A stretch of 64,000 nucleotides of DNA from JACRCT01 sp049841135 (GCA_049841135.1 JASGHK010000007.1:310001-374000), one strand, 5' to 3'. Shown: positions 8,708 to 18,318, numbered from the stretch's first letter. Translations and numbers: made by a program. Notes: generated by a model not told the origin, from the letters alone.

Positions 8708-8932
8708 ATGGATGCGGTGTTCGGCGCGGTCTTCGTGCTGCTGGGCGTTCTTTCGCTCGTGATGCACGTGCTGCGGTGGCTCGGAGTCTCGATTCCCGCG
8801 GCCTTGGGCTTCGGCAAGCTCGAGGCAATGCAGCGGACCTGGGGCCGGAGCGGCGGCTTGGTCCTCCACGTGTTCAGCTACGTCGTCGTCCCGATCGCGT
8901 TCGGAGGCGTCCTGCTGTTGCGCGGGTCCTGA
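8708..8932 (+). CDS. Small two-helix membrane protein
   Basis: The protein has 74 residues with ATG at 8708 after AGCAGGA. There are two hydrophobic helices, one at about 4-24 (VFGAVFVLLGVLSLVMHVL) and one at about 50-71 (VLHVFSYVVVPIAFGGVLLL), joined by a short basic loop. It lies 62 bp after the CHAP gene on the same strand and could be cotranscribed. Function unknown. Confidence 0.6.
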   Translation: MDAVFGAVFVLLGVLSLVMHVLRWLGVSIPAALGFGKLEAMQRTWGRSGGLVLHVFSYVVVPIAFGGVLLLRGS

Positions 8933-9028
8933 ACCGCCTCCGTCTGAGGTGGACGCTGCGCTGGGCGCCCTCCGGACGCGCGGGTGGGAGTGCTATGGTC
9001 TGCGCTCCCAACCGGTCCGAGGTCGCCG

Positions 9029-10144
9029 ATGAGCGAACAGCCTTCGCAGTGCCGTCGCTGTGGTGAGCCGCTGGAGCCCGGTTCGGCGTTCTGTACCGCC
9101 TGCGGGGCAAGCGTCGCACCCCCGGCTGCTGCTCCGCTCCAGGCACCGCCCCCCGCAGCCGCAGCCCCCGCGAGCGCGGCGGCCGCCGCCGCTGCGAGCG
9201 CGCCGGGTCAGGCCATGTGCGCGGCGCACCCCACCTCCCCGGCCTTCGACCTCTGTGTCCGGTGCGGGGCGTTCATGTGCCCGGCCTGTGCGCGGGGCAA
9301 CGAAGGGGGCGAGCAGCTCTGCCCTGCCTGCCGCAGCCGCGTCGAGCGGCCCGACTTCCCCTTCTCCCGCGACAGCTGGAGCACCGGCGGTCTCATCGAC
9401 TACTGCTGGCAGGCGTTCAAGCGCGACTGGCTCCTGCTCAGCCTCGGCTCCCTCATCTATCTCGCCGCCACCTTCTTCATGAACGTGGTCGGAAATGGCA
9501 TCCAGGTCGCCGCGAAGGCCACGGGGAGCGTGTTGGCGACTGTCGCGGCCTATGGCGTCGTGATGCTGGCGGGGGTGGTCCTGCAGGCCGGGGTCCAGCT
9601 CGGCTACTTCCGCATCGTTGGCGACTCGCTGCTCGGCCTCAAGGTGGACCTGGCGGGGATGTTCACCCAGCTCAGCAAGCTCGGGAAGCTCATCGTCGCC
9701 AACCTCCTCGCCTGGCTGATCATCGGCGTGCCCGCGGCCGTCTACGGCGGCCTCGTCGCGGGCATCGTCTACGCCCTGGGCGGATGGGGCTCGGACCGGG
9801 CCATGCTCGTTGTCGCCGTGGCCGTGCTCCTCGCCGTCGTGCCGCTCATCTACGTCTTGCTGGGGACGTTCTTCATCCAGATGGAGGTCGCCTTCAGCGA
9901 CGAGGTGAGCGCGGTGGACGCCGTCAAGCGCAGCTTCGCGCTCGTGGACGGGCAGCGCTGGCCGGTCCTCTTCAGCGGCTTCCTTGCGGTGATCATCGCC
10001 CTGCTCGGGTTCGCGGCGTGCTGCATCGGCTTCATCCCCACCGCGGCGGTCGCGCAGGTCATCATGGTCGGCGTCTACTTCGCGCTGCGCAACGGCTCGG
10101 GGTTGCCGCCCACGAGCTACCCGAAGCCTGGCGCTGGTCGCTGA
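9029..10144 (+). CDS. Zinc-ribbon/B-box integral membrane protein
   Basis: The protein has 371 residues with ATG at 9029. The N-terminus has a zinc ribbon (CRRCGEPLEPGSAFCTACG). An Ala/Pro-rich linker follows, then a B-box-like zinc finger with CAAHP, CVRCGAFMC and CPACRSR at about 65-105. The C-terminal two thirds contain about six hydrophobic helices, resembling myxobacterial membrane proteins with an N-terminal zinc finger. It is probably an inner-membrane protein with cytoplasmic zinc domains. A GTG at 8984 is an alternative start, but the ATG fits directly before the zinc ribbon. Only 14 bp separate it from the next gene, suggesting an operon. Confidence 0.75.
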   Translation: MSEQPSQCRRCGEPLEPGSAFCTACGASVAPPAAAPLQAPPPAAAAPASAAAAAAASAPGQAMCAAHPTSPAFDLCVRCGAFMCPACARGNEGGEQLCPACRSRVERPDFPFSRDSWSTGGLIDYCWQAFKRDWLLLSLGSLIYLAATFFMNVVGNGIQVAAKATGSVLATVAAYGVVMLAGVVLQAGVQLGYFRIVGDSLLGLKVDLAGMFTQLSKLGKLIVANLLAWLIIGVPAAVYGGLVAGIVYALGGWGSDRAMLVVAVAVLLAVVPLIYVLLGTFFIQMEVAFSDEVSAVDAVKRSFALVDGQRWPVLFSGFLAVIIALLGFAACCIGFIPTAAVAQVIMVGVYFALRNGSGLPPTSYPKPGAGR

Positions 10145-10158
10145 GGACGCGCCACGCC

Positions 10159-11694
10159 ATGGAAGGCCAAGGCCGCCGGTCCAGCCTGCTGCAGCTCCTG
10201 CGCGAGGACCGGTTGCTGCTCGCCGGCACGCTGATCTTGTCGGCGGCGACGCTCGCGCCCCTGGCGGCCACTCCGTTCCTGCCGCTGCACGATCTGCCCT
10301 CGCACGTCGGCTTGAGCTCGGTGCTGTTCGACGTCGTGCGCGAGAAGGGGCTGGCTGCGGCGAGCTACCAGGCCCACCTGTATCCGCTGCCGTACTGGAC
10401 CCTGACCCTGCTGCTGGCGGCGCTCTCCCCGCTGATCGGCCCCCTGCTGGCGGCCAAGGTGGCCGTCGCCTGCGCCCTGCTCGCTGTCCCGCTGGGCACC
10501 ATGCGCCTCTTGGCGGCGCTCGGCAGGAGCCCACGGCTGGCGCTGCTCTCCTTCGCGCTGGTGTGGGACTACAACACCTATTGGGGCTTCGTCGCCTTCG
10601 TGATGGGCGTGGGCCTGTGCCAGTTCGCCCTGGCGGGCCTCGTCGAAGCCAGGAGCGTGCGGGAGGCCGTGCGCGGCTGGCCGCTGATCGTGCTCCTCGC
10701 CTTCACCCACGCCCAGGCCACCGGGCTCTTCCTCGTGCTGGGCCTGGCTGCCTCGCTGTGCGGCCCGCGCATCGTCGAGCGGCTGCGCTGCTTCGCCGCG
10801 AGCGCCGCCGCGACGGGGGTGATGTTCGTGCCCTGGCTGGGCGTGCGCCTGGCCGCGAGCGCAGGCCGGCCGATGCCCGAGCACCCCTTCGACTTCCAGG
10901 GGCCGCTCGAGAAGCTCGAGAGGTTCTTCGAGTACTCGCTCGACACGATCCCCGAGCAGCCCGGGCAGACCACCAAGTTCCTCTCGCTGGTGGTCTGCGT
11001 CGTGCTGCCAGCCCTGCTGCTGCTCGTGCGGCAGCGTCCCGCGGGCGACCGGGACCGCATCGCCTTCGTGATGGTCGCGGCGTCGTTCGCGATGTTCATG
11101 CTGCTGCCCTTCAACATGTCCTGGCCGTTCGACCAGTGGTCCATCGACCGCCGGCACGCGACGCCGCTGCTGCTCTCGCTGCTCGCGATCCCCCGGCCCG
11201 ACCTCGACCGGTGGCGCGCCGCCTGGCTGGCGCCGGGGGTAGCGGTCACCGCCGCGGTGGCGGTCAGCGTCACGCTGCAGTTCGCCTCCTTCGGCGAGCG
11301 CGCCCGCCCGTTCCAGCAGGTCATCGACGCGGTTCCGCGCGACAAGGCGGTCCTGACCCTGACGCTGGATGACTACGACCCGGCCGTGACGCTGTGGCCC
11401 TTCAACCAGTTCCACGCGTACATCCTGGCGGAGAAAGGGGGCTACGACCCCTTTGTCATCAACTACCCGAGCTACGCCGTGGTCTTTCGGCCGGGGAAGG
11501 GCCGGCCTGCACCGAACGCGAACGCCATGAAGGAGTTCTCCTTCGCCAGCCACGGCGTGCACTACGACTACCTCCTCGTGCAGGGCAAGGACTGGGATCC
11601 GCTGGTCCCGGCTCCGGTCGCTGGAGGGAAGACCGTTCGACAAGTCCTCGAGGCTGGGCGCTGGCGGCTGTATGAGGTCGTGCCTTCTCCCTAG
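10159..11694 (+). CDS. Multi-pass membrane protein, glycosyltransferase-like topology
   Basis: The protein has 511 residues with ATG at 10159. About ten hydrophobic helices occupy residues 20-390. A short periplasmic motif (PLHDLPSHVG) follows the first helix, in the place where GT-C glycosyltransferases carry an acidic catalytic loop. A soluble C-terminal region of about 130 residues (from about 380; DDYDPAVTLWPFNQFHAY) follows. I cannot name the family; a lipid-linked sugar transferase or related envelope protein is an inference from topology only. It lies 14 bp after the zinc-ribbon membrane gene. Confidence 0.6.
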   Translation: MEGQGRRSSLLQLLREDRLLLAGTLILSAATLAPLAATPFLPLHDLPSHVGLSSVLFDVVREKGLAAASYQAHLYPLPYWTLTLLLAALSPLIGPLLAAKVAVACALLAVPLGTMRLLAALGRSPRLALLSFALVWDYNTYWGFVAFVMGVGLCQFALAGLVEARSVREAVRGWPLIVLLAFTHAQATGLFLVLGLAASLCGPRIVERLRCFAASAAATGVMFVPWLGVRLAASAGRPMPEHPFDFQGPLEKLERFFEYSLDTIPEQPGQTTKFLSLVVCVVLPALLLLVRQRPAGDRDRIAFVMVAASFAMFMLLPFNMSWPFDQWSIDRRHATPLLLSLLAIPRPDLDRWRAAWLAPGVAVTAAVAVSVTLQFASFGERARPFQQVIDAVPRDKAVLTLTLDDYDPAVTLWPFNQFHAYILAEKGGYDPFVINYPSYAVVFRPGKGRPAPNANAMKEFSFASHGVHYDYLLVQGKDWDPLVPAPVAGGKTVRQVLEAGRWRLYEVVPSP

Positions 11695-11829
11695 GCCGGA
11701 TTTGGGGGCTTCGGACTGCGGGCTTCGGGCTTCGGGTCAAGCCGCTGGCCCCCAGTGCTCGAGCTCCCGATCGGTTCCGCTCGCGCCGCTCGGCGACTAG
11801 CATCCGGCTCGGAGCAGGAAAGGACTGCC

Positions 11830-12453
11830 ATGCCAGCCAAGAAGAACTCCCCGAAGCCCAGCACGAAGGTCAGCGCAGCGAAGGCCGTGCGTCCTGCCGC
11901 CAAGAAGCCCGCGGCTCCCGAACGGCCTGCCCAATCCCGGCCTGTGCCCGAAGCGCCGGCTTCGACCTACTTCCTGATCGTGTCCCCGCATGAACGCGGA
12001 GGGCGTCGGTTCGTGCGGCTGAAGAGCCCGACGGTGCTCGCCTGGTTCCAGCGGATGTGGGGCTCCACCGAGGAGCAGCGCGAGGGCGAGCTGCGCGGCC
12101 CGGTCTATGGGCTCGACAGCTTCTTCGACAAGACCGCGGACGAGGGGCTCTCGTGCCCGACGAGCGACGCCGAGCTGTTGCCGCTGCTCGAGCGCCACGT
12201 CTACTCCGAGGGCGGCATCGAGGCGGAGCCGCACTTCCTCGCGGTGGAGACCGACGACGACGAGGTGGCCATCGAGTACTACTTCTTCGACGAGGCGTTC
12301 CTGGCCGCGGACGACGCGCTCGACCGACTGCCTTCGTCCCGGCTCCCGCGCAGCGACGACGAGGAGCGCGAGGATGACTTCGAGCTCGGTGGAGACGACG
12401 AGGAAGAGGCGGATGCCTGGGCCCGCTTCCTCGCGGAGCGCAGCGACGAGTAG
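11830..12453 (+). CDS. Unknown protein with basic N-terminus and acidic C-terminus
   Basis: The protein has 207 residues with ATG at 11830. The first 45 residues are Lys/Ala/Pro-rich, like histone H1-type tails (KKNSPKPSTKVSAAK, AAKKPAAPERP). The middle is a globular domain (YFLIVSPHERGGRRFVRLKS, LKSPTVLAWFQRMWG, YGLDSFFDKTAD). The C-terminus is highly acidic (DDEEREDDFELGGDDEEEAD). It lacks a signal peptide and is probably cytoplasmic. I do not recognise the central domain. It converges with mfd. Confidence 0.65.
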   Translation: MPAKKNSPKPSTKVSAAKAVRPAAKKPAAPERPAQSRPVPEAPASTYFLIVSPHERGGRRFVRLKSPTVLAWFQRMWGSTEEQREGELRGPVYGLDSFFDKTADEGLSCPTSDAELLPLLERHVYSEGGIEAEPHFLAVETDDDEVAIEYYFFDEAFLAADDALDRLPSSRLPRSDDEEREDDFELGGDDEEEADAWARFLAERSDE

Positions 12454-12471
12454 GGTGGCCCCTGGGTGGGC

Positions 12472-15400
12472 CTACTTCTTGAGCTTGGGACCCACGCCCT
12501 TGACCTTGAGCAGCTCCACGGTCTGGCACTTGAGCAGGTCGCGCAGCACGCGTCGGGTCTCGGCGAGCAGGTCCTGCGGCTCCTTCATCTTGGCGGCGTC
12601 GACGGTGGCGATGAACTTCATCTCCGGGGTGAGCCGGTAGCCTCCGCGTGAGCGCTGGATGAGCCCCATGATCTTGTTCGGGTCGAGCTGCGCGTCCTGG
12701 CCGAGCGAGAAGACCAGGCGCCCGGGCCCGCTCTCGAGCGCGCGCAGGCGCATCTTGCGCATGTCGGCCTTGAGCGCCATGACCTCGGAGAGGTTGTCGA
12801 TCTCGTCGGGCAGCTCGCCGAAGCGGTCCACCAGCTCGCCGCGCAGGTCGGAGATCTCGTCGTCGTTCTGGACCTGCGAGAACTTCTTGTAGAACACCAG
12901 CCGCATCTGGATGTCGGGCAGGTAGTCGTCGGGGATGAACGCCGGCACCGGCAGGTTCACGTCCGGGTCCACGACCTCCGAGAGCGGCTCGCCGCGCAGC
13001 TCGTGCACCGCCTCGTCGAGCAGCTGCGCGTAGAGGTCGAAGCCCACCGCGGCGATGTGCCCGGACTGGTCGGGCCCCAGGAGGTTGCCGCCGCCGCGGA
13101 TCTCCAGGTCGTGCGAGGCGATGGAGAAGCCGGCGCCCAGCTCGGTGAAGCTCTGCAGCACCTCGAGGCGCTTGGCCGCGTCCTTGGTCATCGGCCTCTT
13201 CGCCGGCACCAGCAGGTAGGCGTAGGCGCGCTCGCGGCTGCGGCCGACGCGCCCGCGGATCTGGTAGAGCTGGCTCAGCCCGAACATGTCCGCGCGGTTG
13301 ACGATGATGGTGTTGGCGGTGGGGATGTCGAGGCCGCTCTCGATGATCGACGAGCAGACCAGGACGTCGACCTCGCGGTTGATGAAGCGGGTCATCACCG
13401 GCTCGAGGTGGTGCTCCTCCATCTGGCCGTGAGCCACCGCGGTCCGGGCCTCGGGCACCAGGTCGTTGAGGAACTTCTCCATCTGGTGGATGGACTCGAC
13501 CCGGTTGTGGAGGAAGTAGACCTGTCCGCCGCGGCCCAGCTCCCGGCGGATCGCCTCGGCGATCTGCGGCGGGTCGAACTTGAGCACGAAGGTGCGGATG
13601 GCCTTCCGGTCCTCGGGCGGCGTGGCGATGATGCTCATGTCGCGCATGCCGGCCATGGACATGTGCAGCGTGCGCGGGATGGGCGTCGCGGTCATGGTCA
13701 GCACGTCGACCTGCGAGCGGTACTTCTTGATCTTCTCCTTGTGGGCCACGCCGAAGCGCTGCTCCTCGTCGATGACGAGCAGGCCCAGGTCCTTGAAGGA
13801 GACGTCGGCGTTCAAGAGCCGGTGCGTGCCGACGACCACGTCCAGCTTGCCCTCGGCGCAGCGCCTGAGCACTTCGCGGTTCTCGGCGGAGCTCTTGAGG
13901 CGGCTGACCGAGTCGACGGAGACCGCGTAGTCCTTGAAGCGCTCGGAGAAGGTGCGCTGGTGCTGCGCGGCGAGGAGCGTCGTCGGGACGAGGATGGCGA
14001 CCTGCTTCTTGTCGAGCACCGCCTTGAAGGTGGCGCGCAGCGCGACCTCGGTCTTGCCGTAGCCCACGTCGCCGCAGATGAGCCGGTCCATCGGCTCGGC
14101 CTTCTGCATGTCGGCGAGGACGTCGCCGATGGCCCGCTCCTGGTCGGGGGTCTCCTCGAACGGGAAGTCGGCCTCGAACTGGTGGAAGTACTGGTCCGGC
14201 GCGCTGAAGGCGTGGCCGGGGTGCGCCTTGCGCGCGGCGTAGAGCTTGAGGAGCTCCGCGGCCATCTTGAGCAGGTGCTCCCTGACGGCGTTCTTGCGCC
14301 GCTCCCAGGAGCCGGAGCCGAGCTTGTCGAGCGCGATGGAGTCGGCGTCGGCACCCGTGAACTTCTGCAGCAGGCGCATCCGCTGCACGGGGAGGTAGAC
14401 CTTGTCGCGGCCGGCGTACTGCAGGACCAGGGCGTCGGTCCCCACGCCGCGGATCTCCATCTTGGTCAGGCCGGTGTAGCGGCCGATGCCGTAGTCGACG
14501 TGGACGACGAGGTCGCCTTCCTTGAGCTCGCGGAAGGCCTGGACGAAGGGCTGGTCGCTCTTGGCGCGCCGCGTGGCCTTGCGCGTGCGCTGGCCGAAGA
14601 TGTCCTCCTCGGCGAGCAGCGCCAGGCCGCCGCCGGCGTCGACGAAGCCGCTGGAGACCTCGCCGGTGAAGACGTGCGCGTAGACCGAGGGCTCGAAGGC
14701 CGAAGGTGGGTCCGCCGGGAGGTCCTCACGGTGGACTCGGACCATCAGGTTTCGCTCGAGCAGCAGACGCTTGATCCGGTCCGCCTGGCCGCTGGAGCCG
14801 GCGGCGATGGCCGCGAAGACGCCGCGCTCTCGCCAGTCGGAGAGGCGGCTGACGAGCGGGGTGAGGGCGCCATGCTCGCCGTGGTGCGCGAGGATCTCCT
14901 GGCGGAGGGGGGCGGTGGGACCGTAGCCGAAGCTCACCGGCTTCTGGCCCGGGCCGCCGAGGAAGACCGAGTGGCTGACCAGGCGCCGGCTCTCGCCGAG
15001 CAGGCGGGTGACCTCGGCGAGCGAGAGCTGGTGGGCTGACGGCTCGAGCGAGAGCTCCTCGCGGCGGCGGGAGGCTTCGAACTCCACCTGCATCGCGCGG
15101 TCGTGCTCGCTGAGGGCGCCTTCGAGGGCGAGCGGGTCGTCGACGAAGAATGTTACGCCGGCACAAAGCCGGCGATCCGGGGGCACGCCGGCACAAGGCC
15201 GACGATCCGAGGAAGGGCCGGCGGAAGGCGAGCGATCCGGCGGAGGTCCAGCGGAAAGCGAGTGATCGGCAGCGTTGGTGGAGGTGGGAAGAGCTCCGAC
15301 CAAGGAGGCATCAAGCAGAGCCGAACCCCCTCCCGCAGTTTGGGAGGGGGCAGGGGGGAGGGGCGCCCACTTCGGCAGATAGTCGAAGAGCGACCCGAGC

Positions 15401-16290
15401 TGCTGGCCCCAGAAGCCGGGCATGAGCGACTCGAGCCCGTACGCCAGACGGCCCTCCTGGATGGCGTCGAGCAGCTCGCGGACCTTGGAGGACGGGCGGT
15501 TGACCGCGTCGGCGGCCTCGCGCACCGCGGCGATGCCCGCCGCCTTGGTGGCGTCGTCGAAGAGGATCTCGTTCGCCGGGCACAACAGCAGCGTCTGCAG
15601 GGCGCCCGCGGTGCGCTGCGTGTCGGGCTCGAACAGGCGCAGCGACTCCACCGTGTCGCCGAAGTACTCGAGGCGCACGGGCTTGCCGTGCAGCGGCGAC
15701 CAGACATCGACGATGCCGCCGCGGACGGCGAAGGAGCCGGCATCCTCGACCACCGGGACGCTCTGGTAGCCCATCGAGACGAGCTTGGCGGCCAGCTTGT
15801 CGCGGTCCAGGTCCTGGTTGGCGCTGACCAGCTCGCAGTGGGCGTCCAGCACGGCGGGAGACAGGTACTTGCGGACCAGCCCGCGGGCGGAGAGGACGAG
15901 GGCGTGGGCGCCCGTGCCCTGTGAGAGGTGGAAGAGGGTCGAGAGGACCGCGAAGCCGGTGCGCCGGTCGGGCGAGAGGGCGTCGTAGGGGAGCTGCTCG
16001 GAGGCGGGAAGGCGCAGGACGCTGGGCGCCTCCGGGATCCCCGGGCCGAGGAAGAAGCGCAGGTCGGACTCGAGCTCCTCGGCCTTCTCTTCGTCGGAGC
16101 AGACGCAGACGAAGGGGCCGAAGCCGGCGCGGGCGAGCCGCGAGAGCAGGTAGGCACGCGCGGAGCCCTTCAGGCCGGCCAGGGCGATGGTGCGCTGGCC
16201 GGAGCGCAGAAGGGACACCAGCGCCTCGAACGGGAGCCCCGTCGGCGCTTCCTCCTGCGCTGGCCTCACCAAGTCTTCCGACACGTGCAC
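12472..16290 (-). CDS. mfd: Transcription-repair coupling factor Mfd
   Basis: The protein has 1272 residues, about 120 more than E. coli Mfd. It displaces RNA polymerase stalled at lesions and recruits UvrA. The UvrB-homology region lies at the N-terminus. The RNA polymerase-interacting region is near LVVHVDYGIGRYTGL. The RecG-like translocase has Walker A GDVGYGKTEVA, DEEQ box VIDEEQRFGV and TATPIPRTL; motif VI includes QIRGRVGRSRERAYAYLL. A C-terminal TRCF domain follows. Part of the extra length is a Pro/Ser/Arg-rich stretch in the N-terminal half, encoded by repeat DNA (15157-15276 and 15314-15364), that stays in frame. No frameshift is seen. The start MHVSEDLV was taken at ATG 16290. Confidence 0.95.
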   Translation of the reverse strand: MHVSEDLVRPAQEEAPTGLPFEALVSLLRSGQRTIALAGLKGSARAYLLSRLARAGFGPFVCVCSDEEKAEELESDLRFFLGPGIPEAPSVLRLPASEQLPYDALSPDRRTGFAVLSTLFHLSQGTGAHALVLSARGLVRKYLSPAVLDAHCELVSANQDLDRDKLAAKLVSMGYQSVPVVEDAGSFAVRGGIVDVWSPLHGKPVRLEYFGDTVESLRLFEPDTQRTAGALQTLLLCPANEILFDDATKAAGIAAVREAADAVNRPSSKVRELLDAIQEGRLAYGLESLMPGFWGQQLGSLFDYLPKWAPLPPAPSQTAGGGSALLDASLVGALPTSTNAADHSLSAGPPPDRSPSAGPSSDRRPCAGVPPDRRLCAGVTFFVDDPLALEGALSEHDRAMQVEFEASRRREELSLEPSAHQLSLAEVTRLLGESRRLVSHSVFLGGPGQKPVSFGYGPTAPLRQEILAHHGEHGALTPLVSRLSDWRERGVFAAIAAGSSGQADRIKRLLLERNLMVRVHREDLPADPPSAFEPSVYAHVFTGEVSSGFVDAGGGLALLAEEDIFGQRTRKATRRAKSDQPFVQAFRELKEGDLVVHVDYGIGRYTGLTKMEIRGVGTDALVLQYAGRDKVYLPVQRMRLLQKFTGADADSIALDKLGSGSWERRKNAVREHLLKMAAELLKLYAARKAHPGHAFSAPDQYFHQFEADFPFEETPDQERAIGDVLADMQKAEPMDRLICGDVGYGKTEVALRATFKAVLDKKQVAILVPTTLLAAQHQRTFSERFKDYAVSVDSVSRLKSSAENREVLRRCAEGKLDVVVGTHRLLNADVSFKDLGLLVIDEEQRFGVAHKEKIKKYRSQVDVLTMTATPIPRTLHMSMAGMRDMSIIATPPEDRKAIRTFVLKFDPPQIAEAIRRELGRGGQVYFLHNRVESIHQMEKFLNDLVPEARTAVAHGQMEEHHLEPVMTRFINREVDVLVCSSIIESGLDIPTANTIIVNRADMFGLSQLYQIRGRVGRSRERAYAYLLVPAKRPMTKDAAKRLEVLQSFTELGAGFSIASHDLEIRGGGNLLGPDQSGHIAAVGFDLYAQLLDEAVHELRGEPLSEVVDPDVNLPVPAFIPDDYLPDIQMRLVFYKKFSQVQNDDEISDLRGELVDRFGELPDEIDNLSEVMALKADMRKMRLRALESGPGRLVFSLGQDAQLDPNKIMGLIQRSRGGYRLTPEMKFIATVDAAKMKEPQDLLAETRRVLRDLLKCQTVELLKVKGVGPKLKK
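15157..15276. repeat. Four 30-bp imperfect tandem repeats inside mfd
   Basis: Units start at 15157, 15187, 15217 and 15247. Each is built on GCCGGCACAAAGCCGGCGAT with variations and ends in a GATC-containing spacer. Because 30 bp equals ten codons, mfd stays open and encodes ten-residue repeats: DHSLSAGPPP, DRSPSAGPSS, DRRPCAGVPP and DRRLCAGVTF. Confidence 0.85.
15314..15364. repeat. GGGAGGGGG hairpin repeat inside mfd (family C, copy 1)
   Basis: The reverse complement reads GCCCCTCCCCCCTGCCCCCT, then CCCAAACTGCGGGAGGGGG. A near-identical 51-bp copy lies at 40189-40239, at the 5' end of the IPT/TIG lipoprotein gene. Here it is translated on the minus strand as part of the Mfd linker (PLPPAPSQTAGGGS). 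Confidence 0.85.
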
Positions 16291-16396
16291 CTACCAGGAA
16301 CCGTGTTGATGGACCTGGTTCATTCCCGGGTCAAGGGTTTGAAGAGGCGCTCGACACTCCGGGCTACCGAAGGCAGGACGGCGTCCGAGGGCTCGC

Positions 16397-16431
16397 AAGT
16401 CATGTCACAAAGTAGCTGCCTATCTTTAGCA
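16397..16431 (-). repeat. 35-bp dispersed element E, copy 1
   Basis: The 35 bp around GTCATGTCACAAAGTAGCTG and CCTATCTTTAGCA are identical at 51646-51680. A diverged third copy lies at 29816-29848. Read on the minus strand it is TAAAGATAGGCA, a spacer, then GTGACATGAC. It sits about 107 bp upstream of mfd, between the chemoreceptor gene and mfd. It could be a promoter, a protein-binding site or a REP remnant. Confidence 0.7.
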
Positions 16432-18121
16432 AGCTCGGTTCCCCCGGCACCCCGAGCCCCGAGCTCGTCGAGGGGGAGGACCGTGCCCCATCGCCGCGTC
16501 GCGTTCTCTGCGCTAGACGCGGAAGCGTGAAGCCGAGGCGTTGAGGTCGGTGGCGATCTGCCCCAGCTCCAGGCTGGAAGCTCTCCAGCCCGCCCGAGGC
16601 GCCGGCGAGGTTGGCGATCTCCTCGTTGATGAGCGCCGCGGTCTTGGCGATGTCGCCGGAGGCCAGGGACGCCTGCTCGACGTTGGCGGAGACCTCGGAG
16701 ACGCGGCCTGCCACCTGGCTGGCTCTCTGGGCGATCTCCTTCACGGTGGCGGTCTGCTCCTCGACGGCGGCGCCGATGCTGAGCATCGTCGAGTTGATCG
16801 CGCCGATCACCTCCGCCATCTGCCGGATGCCGCGCTGGGCGTCCTCGGAGGCCTTCTTGATCCCCAGGACGCGGTCGGAGATGCCCCCGGTGGCGTCCGA
16901 GACCTGCTTGGCCAGCTCCTTGATCTCGCTGGCCACCACCGCGAAGCCCTTGCCGGCGGTGCCCGCGCGCGCGGCCTCGATGGTCGCGTTGAGGGCCAAG
17001 AGCTTGGTCTGGTCGGAGATCTGCGCGATGGCCGAGGTGACGCTGTCGATCTGCCCGGCGGCGTCGCCCAGCCTGCTGACCACCGCCATGGTCTCGTTCG
17101 CGGTCTTCACGGCTGTGCCCGAGGTGCTCTGGGCTTCGGCCGTGCGCTTGGAGATGTCGGTGATGGTGGCGTTGAGCTCCTCGGCGGCGGCGGCCACCCC
17201 GCCCACGTTCACCGACGCGTCGCCGATGGCGTGGCTGACGGTGGCCATGTTCGCGCTCATCTGCTCCGAGGCGGCGGCGACGCCGGACACCTTGGTCCTG
17301 GACTCCTCCATGCTCCGCTTGAGGTCGCTCGCCATGCTGGACATCGCTCCGGAGGCCGAGGAGAGCGTGCCGACCTTGGAGTTCATGGTGGAGATGATCG
17401 ACCGGAGCGAGTCGCCCATCTGGCTCAGCGCGAGCTGCACCCCGCTGGCGGCGGCGTCGGGCTTGCCCGCGTCGGTCAGGTCACCGGCGGCGATGGCCTC
17501 GGCGGCCTTGGCCATCAAGCCGGGCTCCCCGCCGACCTGTCGCAGGACGGCGCGGACGATGACCGTCGACACCGTCACCAGCACCCCCACGATGAGCACG
17601 GCGAGGGCGAGGGCGATCGTCTGGGTGCTGCTCTTCTGGTCTTCGACCTGCTGCAGGGCCTTGCGGGACTCGGTCTCGTTGAGCTTGGCGAGCACCTCGG
17701 TCAGCTTGGCGAAGGCGGGAATGACCTCTTCGCGCAGGGCTTCGAGGGCAAAGGCGGTGTCGCCCTTGAGGTAGCGGTCGAGCATGGCGTCGGTCGCGGA
17801 GGCGAAGCGGGCGTTCTGCTGCAGGGGGCCCTTGTCCGGCAGCGTCTCGAGGTGGGCGGCCAGCGACTTGCGCGCCTCCTCCAAGCCCGTGATCCCCGCT
17901 TCGATGGCGTCGACGTCGTTGAGCCGGAGCAGGTCCTGGATCTTGCCCTGAACCCGGACCGCTTCTTCCAGGGAGCGGTACGACCGGGCGTGCTGTTCGC
18001 CCAGGTGAGCGGCGGAAGACGAGAGCGAGCTGCCTTGCCAGATGGCGAGCGCGGCCAGCAGGACGACCCCGGTCGCGGCGCAGACGATGATGGCGGAGAG
18101 CTTGGTTGAAAGCTTGGTCAT
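16400..18121 (-). CDS. Methyl-accepting chemotaxis protein, 3' end frameshifted
   Basis: ATG is at 18121-18119. An N-terminal signal-anchor (about residues 7-29) is followed by a periplasmic helical sensor of about 150 residues, a second membrane helix (TIALALAVLIVGVLVTVSTVIV), a HAMP region and the signalling domain with hairpin tip QTKLLALNATIEAARAGTAGKGFAVVA. The last codons are out of frame. Deleting one base at about 16578 (GGAAGCTC for GGAGCTC) restores the end LELGQIATDLNASASRFRV and a TAG at 16513-16515, giving 535 residues. As sequenced, the frame runs on to 16400 inside repeat element E. No che genes are nearby, so this is an orphan receptor that must feed a remote chemosensory pathway. 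Confidence 0.9.
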   Translation of the reverse strand: MTKLSTKLSAIIVCAATGVVLLAALAIWQGSSLSSSAAHLGEQHARSYRSLEEAVRVQGKIQDLLRLNDVDAIEAGITGLEEARKSLAAHLETLPDKGPLQQNARFASATDAMLDRYLKGDTAFALEALREEVIPAFAKLTEVLAKLNETESRKALQQVEDQKSSTQTIALALAVLIVGVLVTVSTVIVRAVLRQVGGEPGLMAKAAEAIAAGDLTDAGKPDAAASGVQLALSQMGDSLRSIISTMNSKVGTLSSASGAMSSMASDLKRSMEESRTKVSGVAAASEQMSANMATVSHAIGDASVNVGGVAAAAEELNATITDISKRTAEAQSTSGTAVKTANETMAVVSRLGDAAGQIDSVTSAIAQISDQTKLLALNATIEAARAGTAGKGFAVVASEIKELAKQVSDATGGISDRVLGIKKASEDAQRGIRQMAEVIGAINSTMLSIGAAVEEQTATVKEIAQRASQVAGRVSEVSANVEQASLASGDIAKTAALINEEIANLAGASGGLESFQPGAGADRHRPQRLGFTLPRLAQRTRRGDGARSSPSTSSGLGVPGEPSLLKIGSYFVT

Positions 18122-18318
18122 GGCGCTCGACCCGTTCCGTCCTGGGGAGAACCCAGCCCCCGGTTGCGAATCGGCTCGCGGCGCAGGACTTCTTAAGGGC
18201 GCAGGTGCTTCCAACCGGGGGGAGCTGGTCGAGGCAAGGCCGCGAGCGCCAGACGGCGCCCTGGCTTGCCGCTGGGCAAGCGGTCGTACCGGAAAAGGCG
18301 AGGAGGAGAGTCCGGCCG

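Noticed and set aside
13003..15039. 678-residue plus-strand frame opposite mfd
   Set aside because: Antisense shadow of mfd with no family motif and Val/Ala/Gly/Leu bias.
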